Shown in pieces: positions 56,750 through 64,000 of a stretch of 64,000 nt of DNA. The translations under genes and the position numbers were made by a program. The notes beneath the pieces are model-generated. The model was not told the origin of the DNA, searched no databases, and saw nothing but the letters and a program-made list of their open reading frames with translations. Source of the DNA: Arachnopeziza araneosa (taxonomy: Eukaryota > Ascomycota > Leotiomycetes > Helotiales > Arachnopezizaceae); contig QYAI01000089.1 of assembly GCA_003988855.1 (NCBI GenBank), positions 1-64,000 of the forward strand, read 5' to 3'. Each line of letters begins with the position of its first letter. The stretch's first letter is position 1.

Positions 56750-57473
56750 TCAGAGAACCAATCTGAAATTTTGACTTAAAATCAACCATTTCTTTTCTCC
56801 CTTGGCGGCCTTTGCCCAATAGGCCTCCCGATTTGGAACCAAAACTACGCTTTCAGCAAATCCTCTTGGTTCCCCTTCCTCTCCTTCCTCTGTCATGGAA
56901 TTAGTACTATAGATAGCAGGAATTTTTGGGTAGCGCAGAAGTCCCAAGAGAAAAATAACAAGTAATGAGGATAAGTCTTACTCCAATACTTAACGCTTCC
57001 ACTAACCATCACCACAACGCTCATCTTTCTTCCCTCTTTGTCTGGAGCAAGCCCGTTTTCATCTACCCCAATGTTGTAGTTTGCATTTATAGGATGAACA
57101 TCATAGTCTTGCACCTCATAATGGGCTCGCGAGATCTCGTGGTCAAAGAGATTCTGAAGCCCTGCGGGATCCGAAAGTATGTTGCCGTTCAAAGATATAT
57201 CAGGTTTAGTTGGCGAGGAAGCGGTAGGCTGAACGTAAAAAGTCTGAAGCCATTAGACAGTTATTACAAGCCGCCATATTGTAGCAGATGAAAACTTGTG
57301 ATCTTACGGGAAGAGATCGGCGGCCATTTGAGTTGTTCAAAGCTGGGTAGTAAGACTCAACAAAATCTTGAGCTGCTACTTTAAAGTCATTTTTCACTCT
57401 TATTGTTGTAGTCGTTCATTCACTTGCCTGAAGTAGCAACCTTGACTGCAATATCGTCGACTAGGCCTGTCAT
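56750..57473 (-). CDS. NTF2-like protein, probable mRNA export cofactor (NXT1/p15-like)
   Basis: Clear exons are a 5' exon ending at 57308, 57243-56982 and 56889-56750. The domain reads KNDFKVAAQDFVESYYPALNN, RRSLPTFYVQPTA, LNGNILSDPAGLQNLFD, YEVQDYDVHPINANY, GRKMSVVVMVSGSVKYW, EPRGFAESVVLVPN and LILSQNFRLVL. That is the order of an NTF2 fold, with the NXT/p15-type IL.QNFRLV end. p15 pairs with Mex67/TAP to carry mRNA through nuclear pores; a classic NTF2 is less likely given the ending. The probable start is ATG 57473 (MTGLVDDIAVKVATS). Joining it to KNDFK needs either a 31-base GC-AG intron or another unrecognised splice, so the first about 15 residues are uncertain. Confidence 0.7.
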
Positions 57474-57781
57474 GGCGGCAGGTAAAAGATTTCAGGGGAC
57501 AGTCAGAAGAAATGTGATTTTATGAACGTCACATGCGAGCAAATATAGCCACCGCCGATAAATTGCCTATTCCATAGTCTTAGAGGGTCATGAACAATAA
57601 TAGCATCCTTTCTTTATTAGCGTGTGGGAGCGGAATAGGATAGGCTGTCGCATCATGCAGAGTGGGAGTGTCGGCGGATCAAATCACCGATGCGGCCGGT
57701 TTCCCTGCAGCTTATTTGAAGGAGCCATTATTTATTGTTTGGCGCAACTCAAACGGTGAATCTATAAATACCTCAATCAAC
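57474..57781. other. Bidirectional promoter, NTF2-like gene and mitochondrial MetRS
   Basis: About 300 bases between divergent starts. The MetRS open frame extends into it from a GTG, but no ATG is available there. No other feature is recognised. Confidence 0.45.
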
Positions 57782-59677
57782 ATGCGAATAGCACGAAGTT
57801 CATGGGAAATCAAGACTGCAAGTCGGCATGCATCAGGATGGATTTGCAAATCCTGCCGGCCAAGGAGCCAGCCAAGCGCCAATTTCTCCAGCTCAAGACG
57901 CCGTCTCGACAAGCCATTTTATATTACGAGCCCCATTTTCTACGTCAACGCAGGTAAGCTTGTTCACTAGAGTCTATAACTTTGGCTCACCTTCTATAGC
58001 TCCCCATGTCGGTCATCTTTACACCATGGTTCTAACGGATATCCTCAAGCGTTGGCAAGTCCTCCAAGGAAAGAAGGCCATTCTCTGTACTGGAACCGAT
58101 GAGCACGGAATGAAAATTGAGCGTGCAGCATTAATGGCAGGCAAGCTACCCAAAGAGTTCTGTGACATAACCTCCGAGACCTTCAAATCTTTGGCAAAGC
58201 GCGCCAGTATATCCAATGACCATTTTGTACGTACCACCGATTCAGACCACAAGGAGGCCGTGCAATACTTTTGGACTATACTTCAAGAAAGAGGGTTTAT
58301 CTATGAATCAAAACATGAGGGGTGGTACTGCGTCAGCGATGAGACATATTATCCAGAGTCTGTTATTGAGAAGAGGTTGGATCCTTTTACAGGGAGAACT
58401 TTTCTGGCTTCGAAAGAGACCGGCAAAGAAGTGGAATGGACTTCAGAGAGAAATTATCATTTCAGACTATCTGCCTTCAAAGAGAAGCTACTGAAGTACT
58501 ACAAAGAGAACCCAGATTTCGTGATTCCTGCAGCTCGGATGGCAGATGTAGTGAACATGGTATCATCTGGATTGGAAGATCTATCTGTTTCTAGGCCAGT
58601 GGAGCGATTGAGTTGGGGAGTTCCAGTTCCGGGCGATCCAAGCCAGACCATCTACGTCTGGCTAGATGCTTTGGTCAATTACATTACCAAAGCTGGTTAT
58701 CCCTGGACGCCTGGACAAGAATCAGCTGGTGGATGGCCTGCTGATGTGCAAGTCATCGGCAAAGATATCGTTCGATTCCATTGCATATACTGGCCTGCTT
58801 TTCTCTTCGCTGCCGGATTGAAGCCCCCGAAACAAATTCTTACACACGCTCACTGGACTCTTGGGCGCCAGAAGATGGCCAAATCAACAGGGAACGTAGT
58901 CAATCCTTTTTTTGCGCTTGACAGGTTCGGTGTAGATATAATGCGGTGGTATCTTGCTCATGATGGTGGTATCCTGAAAGATGCTGATTATGGAAACGAC
59001 TACATCGTTAAAAAATATAAAAAGGGCCTTCAACAAGGACTCGGAAATCTTGTCAGCAGAGTCACGAGGCCTAAAAAGTGGAGTGTGAGGGCTGCAGTGC
59101 AGTCAGCAAAGGATGCAACAATTATTCATTCTGAAAACCTAGAATTACTAACAACGGGTTCTCCAAAATCAAAGGATACCCTAGACCAAACCGAAAAAAA
59201 TCAGATAAAGATGCTGCTCGAGCTCTCGAATAAGGTAGAACAGAAGATGAGTGAGTTGAACCCTGGCGCCGCACTGCAGACCATTATGGACGCTGTTTAT
59301 CAAGTAAGAGGGCCCGTGTCATTTTCATCATACTATGCTAAAACCAACAGACAAACCATTACTTGAGTATTGCCGAGCCCTGGACACTTGCGGATCGTAG
59401 GGATGCATCGACTGGTGATATATCTCTGCTTTACAGGCAGGAGTTGAACAACGCCCTGTTTAATAGTGCTGAAGCAATCCGTATTGTGGGCATTTTGCTC
59501 CAGCCTTATATGCCTGGAAAGGCCGCTCAATTACTAGATATGATAGGGGTCGACTTAGAGAAACGTTCCGGGGCATTTGCCAAATATGGAAAGGATATTG
59601 ATTATGGGACTCCCCAGGTGGCTCTAGGCACGTGTGCCCACGATTCACTGTTCCCACCACTACCTGTAAAGACATGA
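57782..59677 (+). CDS. MSM1: Methionyl-tRNA synthetase, mitochondrial
   Basis: Exons 57782-57953, 58000-59303 and 59351-59677 encode about 600 residues. The N-terminus (MRIARSSWEIKTASRHASG, SSSRRRLDKPF) looks like a mitochondrial presequence. The class-I catalytic core begins FYITSPIFYVNAAPHVGHLYTM; HVGH at about residues 60-63 is the HIGH motif. GTDEHGMKIERAA, FVRTTDSDHK, GWYCVSDETYY, the WGVPVPG.PSQTIYVWLDAL block and IGKDIVRFHCIYWPAFLFA follow. The KMSKS loop reads KMAKSTGNVV (about residue 349). The anticodon-binding helical domain ends in LLQPYMPGKA. No zinc-knuckle of the cytosolic type is seen, consistent with the mitochondrial form. It charges tRNA-Met in mitochondria. Confidence 0.94.
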
Positions 59678-61793
59678 TAATTTGGTATGTACAGTACATG
59701 TAATATTTAACATATGATACAGAAACAAATACAGTTCCTGAATTGAAGACGACCTTACATATCCTGAATTGAGTTTAGGCCCGAAATGGTAGATCATTGA
59801 GATAGCTTCATAATCATAGCTTGATATGTATCACATAACGGGTTTTATCAGTGAGGTTATGTCAGACTTGATACATAGCTCTAGTTTTTACTTGATTTCC
59901 CATTAATGTTTGGACGTAATAAGCCTAGCTTTCATTATGTCCCGTGATGACGTTAGGGTAATCGGGTATGTTAATCATTCAAATCATATGTGTGAATTTC
60001 AGCTCAAGTATTGGAAATTGAGATGTGGCAATTGTTTGGGTATCGCTCGCCGAAGATTTTACTTGCAGCACCTGCGAGAGTATTGTTTTGTTTTCCAGCT
60101 TTAAGCGAGTTGGGATCTCCTCAGGCAAGGCTAAAATTAGTTTGATCAAACCAAACTCGGCTGGGCATTTGAAGGCTAGATTAAAAATTCTGTAGTTTTA
60201 TGATGCAAAACATGTTTATACTTTGTGCTAATATTTGTGAGAGCCTTTTAACTTTTCCTTGTCAATATCCTGAACTGAATGTAATTAAGAATGCCAGTCA
60301 CTTCAAGAAAGGATAGCAAACAACGCCATTAAAAAGACTGAAATCAAATCAATTAATTTGGATTAGGAAATAACTCTATATCCTGATAGCTATATTACCT
60401 TATGATTATGTCGGACTTCGAATTCTAATTCAAAAACGGCCATGTCAATCCAATAGATCCTAGAGAAAAAAATGATTATTATGATACTGGATATTATAAG
60501 TCAATTAACTGTTCTTAATTGTTAGAGCTTCAAGCTATAGTGCTAAATTCAGGATAGTATCTACAGAAACAATCATAGTTAGCAATTTGCTAGAGCATAG
60601 GTATCATGGATAAGGCTTCTTCACTGCCTTATGAATCGCTTCATTTCCACTGAGAATATATTTGGTCAAAGGAGGCCTTGGGAGCTCGATCTAGACAACT
60701 AGCAATTAATGGTATTCTATAATGGGTTATTCAAGAGTAGTAAGAGCTTACTCCCTCCTCGTTTATGTAACCCAAGCAAATCCCGCTACAGTGCTTCTAA
60801 GACTTTTTATTGTGCTATCCTATTATTTTGATACGGATAGTTGGGCCAGAATTTTCTCCTAGAGAAAAGCATACAAGAATGGTGTTGGTTTGAGCTATCC
60901 CAATAAGAGGAAATCTTCACAGACAACGGAGCCCCAATAAACTAAAAACACTGGGTTAGACGATGAGCCTATCATGTTTTAGTTTATAGCACTTCTGATT
61001 TAATGATGGTTAATAACCTAGATATGTATCACAAAAATCCGAGACTTGACAGATACCATCGCGTCACGATCGCATTACAACACAGCTATACATCAGATTA
61101 TCCACAATGCACGTACTAGTACCTGCAATTATCTCTTCAATCTCGGCAATGAAAATCACGAGGATTTCGAAAGCTCTTTTCTTCCAACAGAAGAATACGT
61201 AGAAAAAAGCCTCTGTACGAGAAACTCGATCTGACTCGAGGCCTAAATTGTTTTCTGAACGAGGCGTTGCTGAACTCGAATTTAAGAAGTGAGTTGGAAA
61301 ATATGTACGTGAGATGATAAGGCTAGCTTGCCTAGTCGGCCACCATAGATCATGAACAAGAACTACAAAGCATTGAAACCATGCTGGACTTGGCACTTCT
61401 TAACCTGTGATGAAAACGAGTAAAGGACTGCAGATAACATATAAATTTCAAGGAGTCAAGGCACATATTTTTATTTCTTTGGTGGCAGAAATTGGAGCCA
61501 TGTGTTACAATAAGTGATTGTAAATACGAAGACATCTGCGAAACATAAAAATAAAGAGAGACGACGACTAGAACTTGTTATAGCATCAGCAGGAATTTAT
61601 AAAACTTGCTTGAATAGCGGTAGATAGTGGTGAAACCCCAAGCCGACTACCAGTTTCTACTAGTACCTCAATTTTAAGGCATTAACTGTTACTGTCAGCC
61701 GTGAGGGACAGATTGGTCAGTTAGAAATCTTATTTCAGGATGGCAGCAAGCAACTTTTGACGCTCTACCATTCATTCTTTAGCGATCATCAAG
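59678..61793. other. AT-rich gene-poor region, 2.1 kb
   Basis: This is the longest stretch without a recognisable gene. It is strongly AT-rich, most of all at 60120-60560. A run of stop-laden frames at 60560-60960 hints at a decayed element, but I cannot match it to a transposase or reverse transcriptase. No RNA gene, inverted terminal repeat or tandem repeat was identified by eye. Confidence 0.4.
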
Positions 61794-63258
61794 ATGGATT
61801 TCCTTCGAAGACTTTCCCTTTCCCTTGATCGGCCAGGTTTCGCATGGAAGCAACTAATTATTAGCTTCTCCATTGCACAATATCTTTTTGAAGGGTTTCT
61901 CTCCCTCCGACAATATCGAGTGCTTAAGCAAACACGTCCACCTAAAGTCCTCCAAAGTGAAGTCTCACAAGAAGTTTTCGACAAGAGTCAGGTAAGAAAA
62001 TCCTCCTTGAAAAGTTTTGGACATTTTTTAATCCTTATAGGCTTATGGACGAGCTAAGGCAAAATACAGTCTCTTCAGCGGTCTCTACGGACAAATTCAA
62101 AACACTGCCTTCATCTACTACGATGTCCTTCCCAAGCTCTGGGCGTTGACTGAATCTTGGCTTCTGAGATTTGCACCGACTCAATTTTCCGGAGAAATCT
62201 CTCATTCAATCATCTTCGTCCTTACGTTCATTGTCATCCAGCAGGTCCTTTCTCTGCCAACTTCGATCTACCATACATTCGTTCTAGAGGAGAACTTTGG
62301 GTTTAATAAGCAAACGCCGAAATTATTCATCATGGATATGCTGAAGAGTCAAATGCTGGCATTTATTCTCGCTCCCCCGATTCTGGCTGCCTTCTTAGCT
62401 ATTGTGCAGAAGACTGGAAATAAGTTCTTCTATTATCTCTGGCTTTTTGGCGCTGGGTTACAAGTCTTTATGATTACGATTTATCCAATCACGATTTTGC
62501 CTCTTTTCAACAAGCTTTCTCCACTCCAACCTGGGGACCTGAAAACCGGTGTCGAGAGTCTTGCAGCAAGGCTGAAGTTCCCTCTTCACGAGCTCTATGT
62601 TATTGACGGAAGCAAGAGAAGCGCCCATAGCAATGCCTATTTCTTTGGCATGCCGTGGAAGAAGCATATTGTCATTTATGATACCTTGATCGAGAAGAGC
62701 GAGACTCAGGAAGTTGTGGCAGTTCTTGCCCACGAGTTGGGACATTGGAGTTTGGGACATACCACCAGGCTTTTTGGAATTTCACAGGTGAGTTGTACGA
62801 TTTTGTGCGAGTCTGCTACTGACCTCTCTTTGCAGGCCCATTTCTTCTACATATTCGCCCTCTTCTCGGTTTTCATAAATAACAGATCTCTCTACCAATC
62901 CTTTGGATTTTATGAAGAATTCCCTATCATCATCGGCTTCATTCTCTTTTCTGATGCTCTTGCGCCCATGGACACGGTCATCAAACTTTTGATGAACATC
63001 CTCTCTCGCCGATATGAGTTCCAAGCGGATGATTTCGCCAAGAGTTTGGGATTCTCACACGAGCTCGCTCGGTCTTTAATCAAGCTACAAATCCAGAATT
63101 TGAGCACAATGGATGCAGACTGGATGTACGCAAGCTACCATTTCTCGCATCCGATCTTGAGCGAGAGGCTAGGTGCACTGGGGTGGTATGGTGAGAATAC
63201 AGTTGGTGGGGATGCGAAGGACGATAAGGTCGCACAAACCAGTGGGAGGGAGCTGTAG
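61794..63258 (+). CDS. STE24: CAAX prenyl protease 1, Ste24 (M48 family)
   Basis: Exons 61794-61991, 62041-62787 and 62836-63258 encode about 455 residues, the normal length. The protein has seven or so membrane helices and the zinc metallopeptidase motif HELGHW (about H297, E298, H301). The third zinc ligand Glu is in YEFQADDFA (about E376). Typical blocks are YGRAKAKYSLFSGLYGQIQ, FGFNKQTPKLF, DGSKRSAHSNAYFFG and HPILSERLGALGW. Ste24 sits in the ER and inner nuclear membrane. It removes the last three residues of farnesylated CAAX proteins and makes a second cut in a-factor-type pheromones. The second intron is 48 bases, stop-free and in frame, so retention would add 16 residues just after the HELGHW helix. 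Its substrates are made by the RAM2 product encoded 13 kb away. Confidence 0.95.
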
Positions 63259-63300
63259 ACTAGAATCTCTACATCTAGCATGAATTGATCAATAAGATCT

Positions 63301-63906
63301 TCAGCTGTCCTTAGGTTGTGACTTCTTGACCGTCAGCTTCTCAGCGGCTTTTCTCGCTTTCTTGGCAGCTTTTCTCGCAGCCTTGTCCTGCGGTGTTTCT
63401 GACTTAGATACTCTGAGAGTTGGAAAATCCTCCTTCCAGTCTTCTGCTGCCTCCTCAAACTCTAAATCCTTTTCGTAATTTCTCTTCTTTGCAAACTCAA
63501 GGTCCGAATCACCCTCCTGACCCACTACGCGTGTCTCATTCTCCCCAATCTCCCCACCTTCTATGCTTTGTTCCCGCTGATATTCCTCCAAATCCATTGC
63601 TCCATCCTCAGTCTCTTCCAGATCCACGCCATGGTTTATGCCATCCGATACTTTGACAGTTTCTCCCATGTCAAATGATGGCGCAAGCCATTCTCCACGC
63701 AGGCCAGCTTCGACGCGCTTCAAGTTGTGTAATGTAACAGAAGACTTCGAGGAACCGGACGTAGGTCCTGAGGGTTCCAAGCGTGCATTAGGAAGAAGAT
63801 ACGGCGTGGTTTGAGCCGCAGAAAGATAGGACGTGAGGTATTTGAGAGCAGTTTCCTGATCTATGGCGATTGAGGGTGCTGTTCGACAGGGCGGGAAGGC
63901 CGACAT
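63301..63906 (-). CDS. Conserved-looking acidic/basic protein, unknown function
   Basis: A single-exon frame from ATG 63906 encodes 201 residues. The N-terminal 80 residues look folded (DQETALKYLTSYLSAAQ, PYLLPNARLEPSGPTSG, LHNLKRVEAGLRGEWL). Next is a very acidic middle (DLEETEDGAMDLEEYQ, EGDSDLEFAKKRN), and the end is Lys/Ala-rich (KAARKAAKKARKAAEKL). That composition is common in nucleolar, ribosome-biogenesis proteins, but I cannot name the family. It is convergent with STE24, only 42 bases between the stops. Confidence 0.7.
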   Translation of the reverse strand: MSAFPPCRTAPSIAIDQETALKYLTSYLSAAQTTPYLLPNARLEPSGPTSGSSKSSVTLHNLKRVEAGLRGEWLAPSFDMGETVKVSDGINHGVDLEETEDGAMDLEEYQREQSIEGGEIGENETRVVGQEGDSDLEFAKKRNYEKDLEFEEAAEDWKEDFPTLRVSKSETPQDKAARKAAKKARKAAEKLTVKKSQPKDS

Positions 63907-64000
63907 ATTCTGAACTGGAACAAAAGGCTCAATTGATCATGTTAAACTCTTTGGAGTGGGGAGCCAATACTTTTTCCTAGAGGCGGCCGCATCAAAAACG

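Noticed and set aside
1..64000. CRISPR array, rRNA or tRNA genes, secondary-metabolite cluster
   Set aside because: No regularly spaced direct repeats, no recognisable rRNA or tRNA A/B-box folds by eye, and no PKS, NRPS or terpene synthase gene. A tRNAscan run would settle the tRNA point.

Overview
The window is nuclear DNA of a filamentous ascomycete (Pezizomycotina). Most genes carry short introns (about 46-120 bases) with fungal GT...CTAAY...AG signals. Both strands are packed with housekeeping genes, and a DNA transposon at the left edge is destroyed by CpA-to-TpA changes typical of repeat-induced point mutation (RIP). The set of families (Yor1-type ABC pump, Sit1-type siderophore importer, Eis1, S53 peptidase, fungal SLATT protein) fits a Leotiomycete-like mould, but the species cannot be fixed from sequence alone. 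Exon coordinates were derived by hand from splice signals and frame continuity.

Layout. 1-1650: RIP-mutated pogo/Fot1-like transposon with a nested solo-LTR-like insert and a 12-bp tandem repeat. 1.7-3.7 kb: beta-lactamase-like serine hydrolase with one junction that does not splice in frame. 4.5-5.7 kb: INSIG-family sterol regulator. 7.1-9.9 kb: eisosome protein Eis1. 10.4-11.5 kb: Frag1/DRAM/Sfk1 membrane protein. 12.2-13.5 kb: CDK7/Kin28 kinase. 14.2-14.9 kb: SLATT-domain membrane protein. 15.7-17.8 kb: siderophore transporter with four exact iron-repressor GATA motifs upstream. 18.4-23.0 kb: Yor1-like ABC transporter. 23.5-26.4 kb: an orphan ORF, a tiny mitochondrial-type membrane protein and RAMP4/Ysy6. 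26.8-28.7 kb: lysine-rich nuclear-type protein with an apparent frameshift. 29.0-33.8 kb: AP-3 delta and EMC2, divergent. 35.8-38.5 kb: ubiquitin-like-domain protein with a 120-bp coding repeat. 39.6-41.9 kb: secreted S53 peptidase. 42.6-44.9 kb: tRNA m3C methyltransferase and COQ10. 45.7-49.4 kb: mevalonate kinase and prenyltransferase alpha subunit. 50.2-57.5 kb: an orphan, RPL38, a small single-TM protein, a DUF7918-like protein and an NTF2-like protein. 57.8-59.7 kb: mitochondrial MetRS. 61.8-63.9 kb: Ste24 CAAX protease and a conserved acidic/basic protein.

How genes relate. Five genes belong to isoprenoid/sterol biology: INSIG, mevalonate kinase, COQ10, farnesyl/geranylgeranyltransferase alpha and Ste24. 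The kinase feeds farnesyl-PP synthesis, the transferase attaches prenyl groups to CAAX proteins, and Ste24 trims them. AP-3, EMC and RAMP4 are secretory-pathway components. The strongest regulatory signal is the ATCWGATAA cluster upstream of the siderophore importer. I see no CRISPR array, rRNA, tRNA or complete mobile element. No gene group forms an obviously new multi-gene system; the most unusual single protein is the SLATT-domain effector-like membrane protein.
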